Below, in pieces: positions 1 to 10,638 of a DNA stretch of 64,000 nucleotides; the first letter of the stretch is position 1, and the number at the start of each line of letters is the position of its first letter. Source of the DNA: Stramonita haemastoma (taxonomy: Eukaryota > Mollusca > Gastropoda > Neogastropoda > Muricidae); NCBI GenBank assembly GCA_030674155.1, contig CM060323.1, forward strand, positions 39,941,614 to 40,005,613, given 5' to 3'. The translations under genes and the position numbers were made by a program. The notes beneath the pieces are model-generated. The model did no database searches and was not told where the DNA came from. It saw only the letters and a program-made list of their open reading frames with translations.

Positions 1-362
1 TTTTGAATGTCACTGTTTAATATGGCTGGGTGGGATTAATTTGAAGGGGGAAAAAAGATAACTTATGGGCAATGTTATGCATGTAACCCTGTGGAAACAC
101 GCATCATGGCATCATATTGTACTCTATAGTATATCATTTTCGTCACCTTTACCATCACCTATCATGTAGTCTAGTGTACTCTTGGGGGAACCACTGAAGA
201 TTTTGCAACCAGCTTCCCATCACTTTCACACGTTTTATCACCGTTTGGATATCCCTTTCCATCACAGCAGATTTCTGTGCATAAAATTCGGGCTGCTCTT
301 CCCAGGGAGAGCGCATCGCCTCTACACCAGCGCCACCCAATTTTTCTCCTGTCTGTACCACA

Positions 363-363
363 A

Positions 364-451
<88 letters not shown>
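363..451. repeat. TG microsatellite
   Basis: About 44 TG dinucleotides with a single CG interruption. Confidence 0.95.
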
Positions 452-453
<2 letters not shown>

Positions 454-1198
454 GTTTTGCTTTTTTCCCCCTCTTTTTTTTTTTTCTTTTTACAGAATTT
501 TCCGAGGTATCTATCTTTGCCGTAGATTCTTTTACGCGCCCTAAATGTGTTGCACGCGGATTCTCAGTTTATTTTCATTTCCCCTGAAAGACTAGCACCG
601 AAACCAACTCTCCAAATTGAGAGGATGGGGGAAAATTCAGTTTCAAATGGGGGTCAAGCCCACAATGTCTTGCTTTTTTGTGTTACCTCTAGACCACTGA
701 ACCACCGTCCATCTCTCTGTTCTCTTTCTGTTTGTTATGAATGAAACTGTTCTACGTAATGTTATGAATGAAACTGTTCTACGTAATATGTGCTGGCGTT
801 TCGAAATAGATAAGTAATATGATCTAACGGTAAGCCCAGAAAAAAAATGGATACTAGGAGTATTATTCTACTGAAAGAGATAGCCAGGATGTAGCGAGAC
901 TGGCTTTGATCAATGATATTTTTTCTAGCTTTAAATTACAACATGTCTTGTCGTTTAATTCAAATACTGATACGATAGCAACACAAACTGGTTAATTACG
1001 ACAATAGCAAACAAACAACAACCATAAAGAAGAAGAAAAATAACATGGGCACACAACCAAAACTAAAGCTTACTTCTGACTCAGACGAGAAAATGGATAC
1101 TTTGTCACGGTTGGTGACTATTATATTATCTCTCTACCCGGAAAATGAATCATAGTACATTTCTGTCTTTTCTTGGCACGCACTTTGGGAAGGCGCAT

Positions 1199-1206
1199 AC
1201 ACACAC

Positions 1207-1253
<47 letters not shown>

Positions 1254-1291
1254 GCACGCACGCACCACACACACACACATACACATACACA

Positions 1292-1322
<31 letters not shown>

Positions 1323-1323
1323 A

Positions 1324-1370
<47 letters not shown>
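1199..1370. repeat. CA then AT microsatellite
   Basis: CA repeats with GCAC and ATAC interruptions run directly into an AT tract (1323-1370), followed by a GA tract. Confidence 0.95.
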
Positions 1371-1372
<2 letters not shown>

Positions 1373-1804
1373 GGGAGAAGAGAGAGAGAGAGAGGAGGGG
1401 GTGGCGGGGAGGAATCAGAATCCAATCCAATCATGTTGTTTATAGCCAACGCCGACCACACAGGCCATATCGAGGCTGTCAGGTCGTCACATTTAAAACT
1501 TGGATTAAAACTGTGCAGTAAAGGTAAAAACTCTGTCTGTGTGTGTGGGGGGGGGGGGGGGGGGGGGGGAGGGGGTTGGTGGGTGTGGGGGGGGGGGGGC
1601 AGCCTACATGCAGACAACCCCAACCTGCAACCCCCCCCCCCCAACACCCCCCCCCACCCACCCCCTCACCCCCCCCCCCCCACCACACACACACACACTC
1701 AACCCAGACAGCTAGCTTTCTCAACACTTTTTTTTTCCCCTAGCTAAATCAATCAACCCAACTGAAAACCCTGTACAGGTACTTGAACACACCAAGAGGG
1801 GACC

Positions 1805-2099
1805 ATGAGTCTCCGTACAGAACTTCGCAGCTGCTGCTGCTGCTGTTGGTGGTGTTGCTGCTGCTGCTGTCAGATACAGCATCGGCAAACCGGAGACGAC
1901 GTCCGGGCTCACGTGGTCAGTGCCGAAGTCTTCCCCGGTTCATGGTCAACGGGGTGCGGCCTATGGACCTGGCCAGAGGGCAGGTGACCGTGGCGGCTCT
2001 TCTGACCAGTGACTGTCCGTTCTGTGTTGGCCAGTCTGGGAGGTGAGGGATGTTGTATGTGTGCATGTGGGGGGGCGGGGGGGCGGGAGGGGGCGGGAG

Positions 2100-2178
<79 letters not shown>

Positions 2179-2209
2179 GGAAGAAGAAGAAGAAGAAGAA
2201 AAGAGAGAG

Positions 2210-2287
<78 letters not shown>

Positions 2288-2502
2288 TTTATTCTTTTAT
2301 ATCGAGGATAACAGAATAAGCAACATGTGCTTTTTTTCATCCGGTCCCCGTGTGTATGCAGTTTTTGTAAATATTGTCATCTGTTCCCACCGGCACACGA
2401 TGGCCTACTCTTACGAAAAGCGGAACAGGATTTAACGAGTGCGCAAGATGTTCTGCATGCGTTCGCACACGGGGCCTCGGTTTAAAGTCTCATCCGAAGG
2501 AC

Positions 2503-2546
<44 letters not shown>

Positions 2547-2572
2547 TGTGTGTGTGTGTTGTGTGTTGAAAG

Positions 2573-2636
<64 letters not shown>

Positions 2637-2656
2637 ATGTGTATGTGTGTGTTGGA

Positions 2657-2704
<48 letters not shown>

Positions 2705-2742
2705 TGTGTGTTGAAAGATGTGTGTATGTTGTGTGTTGGAAG

Positions 2743-2798
<56 letters not shown>

Positions 2799-2817
2799 TG
2801 TGTTTTGTGTGTTGGAA

Positions 2818-2872
<55 letters not shown>

Positions 2873-5053
2873 GTGTTAGAAGATGTGTGTGTTTGCGTGC
2901 CTTGGCTTCAGTATAGTCCCCCAGTTCACCCAGCTGTAAATGGGTACCTACTCTCTTTAGGGTCAGGGAAGGTAAAGCAGCGAGGGTGAGGAGATGGGCG
3001 CCACCCTCAACATGCTGCCCCCCTAGAGAAGCTGAGGTCTCTGATGCCTCGCTCCCCTACGACCACAAAGGTTATGTGACACCTTTACCTTTAAGGTAAA
3101 GCAACGAGGGAGAGAAAATGGGAACCGCCCTCAATATACTGGCCCTCTAGAGAAGCTGAGGTCTCTGAAACCTCACTCCCCTAGGACCGACCGCCTAGGT
3201 TATACGACACCTTTACCTTTACCTTTACCATATGGTGACCAGGCTGCAAGAGATTCACGAGAGGCTGCAAGCCAACGGCACGGCGGTGCACATGATGATC
3301 ATCAACGCAGGACCCAGGCCAGATGCTGGAGAGGTGGGCACCTTCGAAGGCATCGTCTCCTTCCCTGTCTACCACGATGATGATCAGCGCACCATCTGGA
3401 GACGCGTGTTCGGAGGAAGCAAAGACGACATTTTCGTGCTGGACAGGTGAGCAGTGTGTGGTTTTGATAGTTGGGGTAGAAATGTGTTGTGTTTTGTAGG
3501 TTGTGGTGGTGGTGTGGTGTGGTGTTGTGTGTGGTGTGTTGTGGGGGTGAGGGTGGGGGTGTGTGGGGGTGGGGGTGTGGGTGTGGTGTGGTGTGTGGGG
3601 GTGTGGTGGTTGTGTTGTGTTGTGTGAGTGGTGTGGTGGTGGTGGTGGTGGTGGTGGTGGTGTGTATCTGTCTGTCTGTCTGTCTGTCTGTGTCTGTGTA
3701 TGTCTGTGTGTCTGTGTATGTGGACACGTGCCTACTCGGGTAGAAATGTTTCTAATCTCACCTGTCGCTGAAACCAACACAAAAACCTCACTGGACTCTC
3801 TGTGCAGATGCGGACAGCTGACCTTTCGCATCCCGTTCCCTTACAGCTACCTGCGCTACAACTACGTGGAGAGAGCTTTGTCCAGAACACTGACCCGCGA
3901 CGTGTGCGGCAACTGTCCGCTGGAAGATCCCCACGACAGGATGATGGGAGACGCGCCACGCTCCTCCTCCTTCAGACACGGAGGCAGGGGTCCGCATTCC
4001 CACCGTGCTAATCACGTCGGCAGGAACGGACGAGGTTATTCCCACATGCCTGTTTACATAGGCGGGGGAGGTAGGTCTTACTCCACCTTTCGAGGCCGTA
4101 ACAGCAACCGAAGCCTCTGCCCAAGAGGTGACAGCCTGTGCCGAGATCTGCGCAGAGCCAGACGAAGGTATAACCAGTTCCGTCGCCGTAACGCCGCCCG
4201 CCTGCGCCCAGGGATGCACGAGGAGCAGATTCTCGAGCTCTTCCAGCGCAGTCAGAGCCGCAGCCGCCTGGCGCCAGCTCTGTGAAACTGCTCCCGAACC
4301 AACGTCAGCATCCGAGAGGTGATGCCCACCGATCACTGCCACTGCTCCAACGCGAATGTATCCCCCGCGTGTAACTGCTCCATGCCTCTGCGCGATCGTC
4401 ACAGGGGGGTGATCGGGCGTAAGTGTGGATGTTATCAGCCTGACCAGCACGTGAGGAGCTCGTGCCATTGCAGACCCTGCCACCACCTGCACAGACCTGT
4501 CTGTCGTCAGCGTGTCGTGCTGCGAACGTGCCGGATGGAGAACTGCGCCTGAGGAGCCCCCAGCGGGTCCTCTGGGCAGGGCTCTGACGCAGCAGGAGTT
4601 GCTGTTAGCGCTGCCCAGAACAGCTGACCCTGACCCCAGGAGCAGCCAGGAGACTGACGGGACAGCGACTGACAGCAGTCGGGTCTGACTGACAGGTGAC
4701 AGTGACAGGACGGACTGACAGCTAACAGGTCTGCCTGACATTGACAGGGCGCCAGCTGACAGTGACAGCAACTGCAAGAGGCTGTAGACGGCTGACAGTG
4801 ACCTTCCGGTACCTGACAGTGACAGGGCGCTTTGGCTGACTGACAGGGAGCTTTAGCTGACTGACGGTGACAGGGAGCTTTGGCTGACTGACAGGGAGCT
4901 TTGGCTAACTGACAGTGACAGGGAGCTTTGGCTGACTGACAGGGAGCTTTGGCTAACTGACAGTGACAGGGAGCTTCGGGTAACTGACAGTGACAGGGAG
5001 CTTTGGGTAACTGACAGTGACAGGGAGCTTTGGACAGCTGACAGTGACGTTAG
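1805..5053 (+). CDS. SELENOP: Selenoprotein P, UGA-rich molluscan type
   Basis: SelP is a secreted selenium-transport and redox glycoprotein. Three coding exons are visible: about 1805-2042, 3243-3446 and 3808-5053; the joins are in phase (AG|G and AG|A). Exon 1 encodes a Leu-rich signal peptide ending in an SDTASA-like cleavage site, then GQVTVAALL and CPFC, which aligns with the UxxC redox motif of vertebrate SelP. Exon 2 gives the thioredoxin-like core (GSKDDIFVLDR). Exon 3 continues with CGQLTF, the YVERAL and CGNCPLE segments, a His/Gly/Arg-rich linker, LAPAL followed by UGA (vertebrate SelP has LAPRS-Sec), a Cys-rich block, then a repetitive tail with 31 in-frame UGAs before TAG at 5051. 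Read through, the protein is about 560 residues. The start is uncertain: the ATG at 1805 has a good context but is one base out of frame with the signal peptide. No SECIS element could be identified by eye. Confidence 0.88.
2100..2281. repeat. TG then GA microsatellite in SelP intron 1
   Basis: A TG tract (2100-2177), AAG triplets, then a GA tract (2200-2281), starting about 60 bases after the SelP donor. Confidence 0.95.
2282..2510 (-). repeat. SINE-C fragment in SelP intron
   Basis: Contains the family body (TTTTATATCGAGGATAA, CCCGTGTGTATGCAG, TGGCCTACTCTTACG). Other copies or fragments are at about 33529-33662, 40873-40985, 49085-49355, 51478-51632, 55767-56108, 56690-57038, 57777-57850, 59247-59310 and 62762-62815. 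The tRNA-like head is on the strand opposite to the one shown here, so this copy is minus. Confidence 0.7.
2500..2890. repeat. GA and TG higher-order repeat in SelP intron 1
   Basis: A GA tract followed by TG tracts separated by near-identical TTG(G/A)AAGATG spacers (about 2565, 2652, 2711, 2738, 2812, 2875), a simple higher-order array. Confidence 0.9.
2896..3229 (+). repeat. Two tandem truncated SINE-B copies before SelP exon 2
   Basis: Two 3' parts of SINE-B lie in tandem (about 2896-3090 and 3091-3229), the second ending in three CCTTTA repeats just upstream of the SelP acceptor at 3241-3242. Confidence 0.75.
4283..5053 (+). other. Sec-rich recoded tail of SelP (31 in-frame UGA)
   Basis: Frame 2 runs 256 codons from the first UGA (4283) to TAG (5051) with no TAA or TAG but 31 TGAs: at 4283, 4550, 4625, 4631, 4655, 4670, 4697, 4703, 4736, 4742, 4757, 4763, 4793, 4799, 4814, 4820, 4841, 4862, 4868, 4889, 4910, 4916, 4937, 4958, 4964, 4985, 4991, 5012, 5018, 5039 and 5045. 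Between the first two lies a Cys-rich block with CHC, CNC, CGC and CHCRPC motifs. From about 4814 the tail is a tandem array of 21- and 27-base units reading like D-U-Q-G-A-L-A and N-U-Q-U-Q-G-A-L-A. That UGA is decoded as Sec here is inferred from family knowledge and the open frame. Confidence 0.85.
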
Positions 5054-5173
5054 GGAGCTTTGGACAGCTGACAGTGACGTTAGGAAGCTTTGGACAGCTG
5101 ACAGTGACGTTAGGGAGCTTTGGACAGCTGACAGTGACGTTAGGAAGCTTTGGACAGCTGACAGTGACAGTAA
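5054..5173 (+). repeat. 30-bp tandem units continuing the Sec-rich array past the stop
   Basis: Four near-identical 30-base units follow the first TAG. They keep the same frame, and each carries two TGAs (5069, 5075, 5099, 5105, 5129, 5135, 5159, 5165). The first three also end in an in-frame TAG (5081, 5111, 5141); the last runs into TAA at 5171. Relative to the coding units the change is a three-base insertion turning CAG-GGA into CGT-TAG-GGA. Confidence 0.8.
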
Positions 5174-6810
5174 CATTCTAATTGTAGTGCAAACACTTAG
5201 CACTGGTATAATCTTAATGGAATTTTGAGCACTGGACAATAACAACAACCTCTAGGTCTTTTGGATTCTTGACAGGGACAACATTAAGCATGGTTTTTAG
5301 TTGATTAACTGGCATGTAAAATTATTCTATTGGTTTTTATGGCACGATTTCAACTTTTTTTTCTGTGACAGAAAGGAGACATAGCTTTCAACACCAAGTG
5401 GCCTATGTCCTGAAAATTTGCCCATTCTTAAACAAGCCATGTGCCAGAGTTTAAAAAAAAAAGTAGACTCATGACTATTTCAACATATTTCTCGTCACCT
5501 TCATTTGTAGTGTCTAGTTCCTATTGACTTTGAGGCTACAGCCAGACTTTGTGGTTTAGCAACACTCACCAAAAAAAGATTCAGAGTTTTGGACTTTCAT
5601 AATTTTTTCGTGTTCGTGGCATTATGTGTTAAGAGTGACTTTAACCTATTGACTTGAAACAACGATCCGGGAGAACTTGAGAAACTGTTGTGATAACTAA
5701 CTGTAAAACTGACATCATTATTAGAGCGGCTTCTGACATCCTGACATATACTAGTGGACATTGACTGTAGACTTAGCCTACTCCTGACCAAAAAAAAATT
5801 CTTTCAATGCCCCAAGAAAAATCAGGCAGTTTTGAAATTCGTGGACAAAACCTAGCGGAGTCCGTGAGTGGAAGTTTGTCTGTGTGTTTTCTGTGGCATT
5901 GTAGGATTCATGACTGCCTGAATGGTATTCATTCTGCTTGAAAATTTGCACCATACTGTAAATAGATCTTGTTTCTGATGCTTGAAAAAGGAATCAATAT
6001 TCTGTGTTCTTTCCAGCCCAGTCGTGTGCAGAAAAGTGTCTATAAAGTGCAGGTAAAAAAAAAGACTATTAAGTGCAGGTAGAGAGAAAAAGAGAGAAAA
6101 AGAATGATAGAAACTTAGACCCTACAGACTTTGACAGGAATAAGAAGAGACGTAGATAGACAGGACAAGGGGATAGATGGAGCAGTAGAAAGAAAGAGAC
6201 AGATTTAGGAAATAGGCACTTTAGATATGAAGTAAATTGATGAGAAAAGTTCTTGCTAATCAGATTTTGTGACCCTTTAAAAAAAAATCCTTTTGATGAT
6301 GCTTTTACCTTTTTGCACAAGATAGCTGCAAGTCCTAAATTTACAGAGAATATAGATTTACTTGTTTTTATTTTTCAGCAAACGAACAACGAGACATCAA
6401 ACTGCTATAATATATTGCTTTATTAAATGTAGAATATTATTTTTGTTCTTAAAGTGTGGATGTTATACTTCGTTCTGTTCTCAATATTTTATCAGTTGAT
6501 CTGCTTGCATGTATTATTTTCTAAGTACCTTCTGCCATTTGTTGTCTCATTGTAAGAATTTTTCTTTTTTCTTTTTTCTGCTTTTCTCAGTATTATATCT
6601 ATCCCTTTTTCCCTGGACAGTATTACTTCTTTCTTGTCAGTATTTCAATCATTTTCTTGATTATTGCCTTGAAAAAAAAGATCAATGTATGTCAGACATT
6701 CCCTGTTCTCTTGTCATTTTCGTTTCTCCCAAAATAAGACAATCACCACTGTTCCTCTCTGATTTCTAGCAAAAGAACAATACAATAAAAATTTTCTTTG
6801 GTTTGGAATG
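5174..6810 (+). other. Probable SelP 3' UTR
   Basis: AT-rich sequence without a gene, extending to an AATAAA at 6784-6789. It should hold the SECIS element(s) if the transcript is a functional selenoprotein mRNA. Several ATGA/GTGA and TGAT pairs are present, but none gave a convincing helix with AA in the apical loop. Confidence 0.45.
6784..6789 (+). terminator. Candidate polyadenylation signal for SelP
   Basis: Canonical AATAAA about 1.7 kb downstream of the SelP stop, followed by a T/G-rich stretch and then a poly-G run. It is the clearest such signal before the repeat-dominated intergenic DNA. Confidence 0.4.
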
Positions 6811-8060
6811 TGTCTTCTCCTTTTTTGTTGGGGGGGGGGGGGGGGGGGGGGGTATGACATTTCCCCCCAAAAAAAAAAACCCCAAAAAAACAAACATTTC
6901 CAGACTAAAATACAGTTAAATCAAAGATCACTCAAAGATGTAAAAAATTGTTGGTTAAACTTTGTTTACGAAAAGAATCTCCTTCACTGCATGGATAATC
7001 ATAACTAATTCCCCAGAGTCGGAATGCGGCTACCTTAACGCTGGGTTAAAATGGTCGCATTCGCAAAATCTCACTATTGGTGAGCCGAGGAGCCGAGGAA
7101 CGAAAGAAACTAAACTAAAATGTACTTCAAATGTGTGGTATTCACAACGTCCACCCCCACCAAAAAAAAACAACAACAACAAACAAACAAAAAAACCGGT
7201 TCCTATTGTTTATTCTTTTTATCATATGCATGCCACGTAAACTATTTGTCGAACAAGACCACTTTTCTTTCGTTTGTTTCTTGTTTCGAAATGTTGTATT
7301 TCATATTCTTTTTCCGTTTACATTTTGTGTTTGGTTTATCTTTCTTTTTATCAGCATGCTTCTACTTTGTTCATATAATATCATACATTTGTCTTTTCTC
7401 AACTCTTTTGTATCTTTGGATATTCAGATATTTCCTTTGATCATGCCTTTATTCTCTATCTGTATTGATACTTGTATACAGACAATAAAAGAAATAACAA
7501 GTTCTGATCTTTCAATTGTTTTGCTGGTAGTGTGACGTGAAAGAATGTTTGTTATTGTCTGCCCAAAAGTGGAACTGTGCAGAAGGTATGAGTCGCTGGC
7601 CTTAGCTATCACACTCTGACTTAGAGAAGCTCATTCTTGTTCAAGATGCATGCTGGGTTGTTCGTGTTCCGTAACCCACCAAACGCTGGCATAAACTACG
7701 GTATCTCTAACATATGTATTTGATCTGCTTCTGCATGTGTATATTCACGAAGGGAATAAAGGCACTGACAGGTCTGTATGTTAAGCTGACCTGAGATAAA
7801 CCCCTACGATTAATTCATTCATTCACCAGAGGGAAGGTACGCATTTACAGCTGGGTGAACTGGGAGACTGTACTGAAACCGAGGCGCAAAAACAGTCACC
7901 CATCCACTTGGTAACCATGCTCATGCTGCTTAATAGCTTGAGTAAAGTGAGTGCTCTGACCACTGAGCTACTCCATCCCATGAAAGCAGTATACAGCACA
8001 ATAAAAGCCAAGCCCATTTACACTGGAATTCCGAAAAACATACAAACTGCAGTTTGATCT
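6811..8060. other. Intergenic, SINE fragments and homopolymer tracts
   Basis: No gene seen. Contains a poly-G tract (about 6831-6852), an A-rich run, a fragment of the SINE-D family (about 7000-7090), a second AATAAA (7484-7489 region) and a minus-oriented SINE-B copy (about 7828-7981). Confidence 0.5.
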
Positions 8061-8062
8061 TT

Positions 8063-8068
8063 TTTATT
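8063..8068 (-). terminator. Candidate distal polyadenylation signal for the GPx gene
   Basis: TTTATT on the plus strand reads AATAAA on the minus strand. It would imply a 3' UTR of about 4.4 kb for the convergent GPx gene, so a nearer unrecognised signal is also possible. Confidence 0.25.
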
Positions 8069-8382
8069 CAGCAAAACATTAAAACAAACACATCAGCCCA
8101 GATATGAGCTCTGTTAATTAAGACATCTGGTGAAAACGAATAAGCACAGGATGACATAACAAGTTCTTCACAAATGCGTGCGACATGTCATATGAAAACC
8201 ACAGGATGACTAGAACAAATGCATTGTCTGTACCTGACACAACAGCAATCACACATATATGTGCTGGGTTCATGCACTTCAAAAAAAAAAAAAAGGTTAA
8301 TTCTCAGCTGGTTTCCAAACATTCAAGTGATCATGCCATGGAGGAGGGGGGGGGGAAGAGAGCGAGAGGGGGGGGAGGAAAA

Positions 8383-8431
<49 letters not shown>

Positions 8432-9117
8432 GACTGTGTGTGTGTTTTGATGTATGACTACTTGTACAGGATATAAAAGAAACAAACAACGACAAAACAA
8501 CAAAAACAACCAAAAAAACACAACCCCCAGAACAATGTAAAATACAGAAAAGAAGAAAGAGACAGCACACATGAAAAAAACCAGAGACAAACAGAAAGGG
8601 GATGATGGATAGAGAATGAGAAAACTGGGTGGGGAGGAGAGGAAAGAGGAGAAAACGAAAGTAAGGTATGAATCCACCAGCAAGATGGAAACAGAAAAGA
8701 GAAGAGATCAAAATTGGAAATCATATAAATGATGATTCTCCACAACCAACATTTCGATTATTGTAACCCAGTGGAAATGAAATGCACAATGGTAAAACAC
8801 TTAATCAATAACCATGATTAGATAATATTTTTCTTGATTTTACCTACAAAAAAAGGATATATTACTAAATGGTTTACACAAAAACTACTAAACATATTAT
8901 GATCTAAATATATAACTAACTAGTGTTTTTAAAATTCTTTTTTAAAATTTATTTAAGCAGCAATAAAACAGCACAATTTTAGTTCTAACAAAAAAATTCA
9001 AACGCTTAATATGTGGCAATGATAAATTTAGGATTGTCTTTGTATAAAACATCATTTTGGAAACTAGGTCAACACTTTAAAAATTCCATGTCCTTAAATC
9101 AAATCAAAACTAGAATA

Positions 9118-9650
9118 TTGTATGTCCTTAACACAAGTCAACACTGTGAAATATTATATGTCCTTAACTCAAGTAAACACTGTGAAATATTGTATGTCCT
9201 TAATTCAAGTCAACATTGTGAAATATTGTATGTCCTTAACACAAGTCAACACTGTGAAATATTGTTTGTCCTTAACACAAGTCAACACTGTGAAATATCA
9301 TATGTCCTTAACTCAAGTCAACACTGTGAAATATCATATGTCCTTAACTCAAGTCAACACTGTGAAATATTGTATGTCCTTAACACAAGTCAACACTGTG
9401 AAATATTGTTTGTCCCTAAGCCAGGTCAACACTGTGAAACACTATGTCCCTAAGCCAGGTCAACACTGTGGAACACTATGCCTCTAAGCCAGGTCAACAC
9501 TGTGAAATATTGTATGGCCCTAAGCCAGGTCAACACTGTGAAACACTATGTCCCTAAGCCAGATCAACACTGTGAAACACTATGTCCCTAAGCCAGGTCA
9601 ACAGTGTGAAATATTGAATGTCCCTAAGCCAGGTCAACACTATACAACAG
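9118..9650. repeat. 36-bp minisatellite downstream of the GPx gene
   Basis: About eight well-preserved 36-base units at the left, with a TATGTCCTTAAC core and a CAACACTGTGAAATATTG half, grade into diverged 33-36 base units built on CCTAAGCCAGGTCAAC. Divergence increases to the right, and outlying relics reach about 9840. Because the unit length is a multiple of three, it gives long but meaningless open frames. Confidence 0.85.
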
Positions 9651-10334
9651 TGTATGTTTCTATGCCAAGTCAAAACTTTAAAAAAAACCCAGCCTGTATG
9701 TCAAGATGTCAGGTTAAGTGAGTAAAACATTGTGTATATACCCCTAAGCCAGGTTAACACTGTGAAACCTTGTATGTTGAGACACCCAGTCAACACTAAA
9801 AAACATTGTATATCCATAAGCGAAGTTAAAGACTTTGAAACATTGTTGAAAACTGCTGTGATCACACTTCCTTCTATACCCCTTTTTTTTTTTTTAAATA
9901 CATGCTAATGCCCAACAATGCCATACATAACAATACTCTCTACAGAAACTGACACAGAGGATGAACATAAGAACATACTACACTACAACCAACTAAAGAA
10001 CCATAATTAAAATGCCCTCAAAAGTACATGATTATTTAAGTCAAACCTATGAAGTGCAAACTCCAATTGTAATGGCAATTCTTTGTAGAAAAAAAACCCA
10101 CCAAACAAACAAAAAAATGAAAAGCCAAAACAACAAAACCAAACAAAAACCCTGTATACCATACGGAGTTCAAAGGAAAATATATGTACATAAGTACAAC
10201 ATGTTGTATCTTGTGGCTTGTGATACATAACTGAGCCTATCTAGCAGCAGAGCAGTATTTGAAATTTGTTCCTACTGGCCTTGTCCTTTCTTTTCAGTTT
10301 GACAGGAATACCGAACTGAATGTCAAGTCTTTTG

Positions 10335-10425
10335 GAGGAAGACTTTAAACCAGAGGAAGGCTCTAAACCAGAGGAAGGCTCTAAACCAGAGGAAGGCCCT
10401 AAACCAGAGGAAGGCTCTAAACCGA
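10335..10425. repeat. 18-bp minisatellite
   Basis: About five copies of an 18-base unit close to GGAAGGCTCTAAACCAGA, the second type of short tandem array in the GPx 3' flank. Confidence 0.85.
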
Positions 10426-10564
10426 TCCAACCTTGTGCACGTTAAAAGAACCCATGACAGTTGAAAATTGGAAAGAACTGGGATGTACCTCCTGACTGTC
10501 CTGGCAAAACTGGAAGGTTCAGTTCCTACCTGTATCCCCAAAGTCCGAATATGGCTACCTTAAT

Positions 10565-10638
<74 letters not shown>

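Larger units (their letters stand above)
1..1740. other. 5' flank of selenoprotein P, no supported gene
   Basis: I see no gene here that I can support. The stretch holds a long TG tract (about 363-451), a 25-base direct duplication (about 735-788), a CA tract (about 1199-1322) running into an AT tract (1323-1370), and poly-G/poly-C tracts (about 1546-1680). A 68-codon minus-strand open frame at 155-361 has ordinary-looking composition but matches nothing I recognise. An upstream non-coding or short first exon of selenoprotein P could lie here. Confidence 0.5.

Noticed and set aside
155..361. Minus-strand 68-codon open frame with unbiased composition.
   Set aside because: No recognisable family and no clear splice partner; kept only as a remark in the 5' flank entry.
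2009..2435. Long open frames with [12 protein letters not shown] or HTHTHT repeats, here and at many other microsatellites.
   Set aside because: Dinucleotide repeats lack stop codons in all frames; these are not genes.
4853..5248. Minus-strand open frame of 131 codons with SLSAVQSS-type repeats.
   Set aside because: It is the shadow of the tandem array that makes up the SelP Sec-rich tail; the plus strand has homology and the minus frame has none.
5365..5414. Possible SECIS element: GTGA, a six-base stem (5379-5384 with 5403-5408), AA in the loop, TGAA after the stem.
   Set aside because: The stem is too short and the GTGA is separated from it by ten unpaired bases, so the required non-canonical GA quartet is not opposed. 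Several other ATGA/TGAT pairs in 5450-6520 also failed to give a helix.
9013..9487. Two overlapping open frames with 12-residue repeats.
   Set aside because: The 36-base minisatellite unit is a multiple of three, so the frames stay open by chance; no splice context or homology.
9118..9650. CRISPR-like regularly spaced repeat.
   Set aside because: Units are contiguous with no unique spacers, and the window is eukaryotic.
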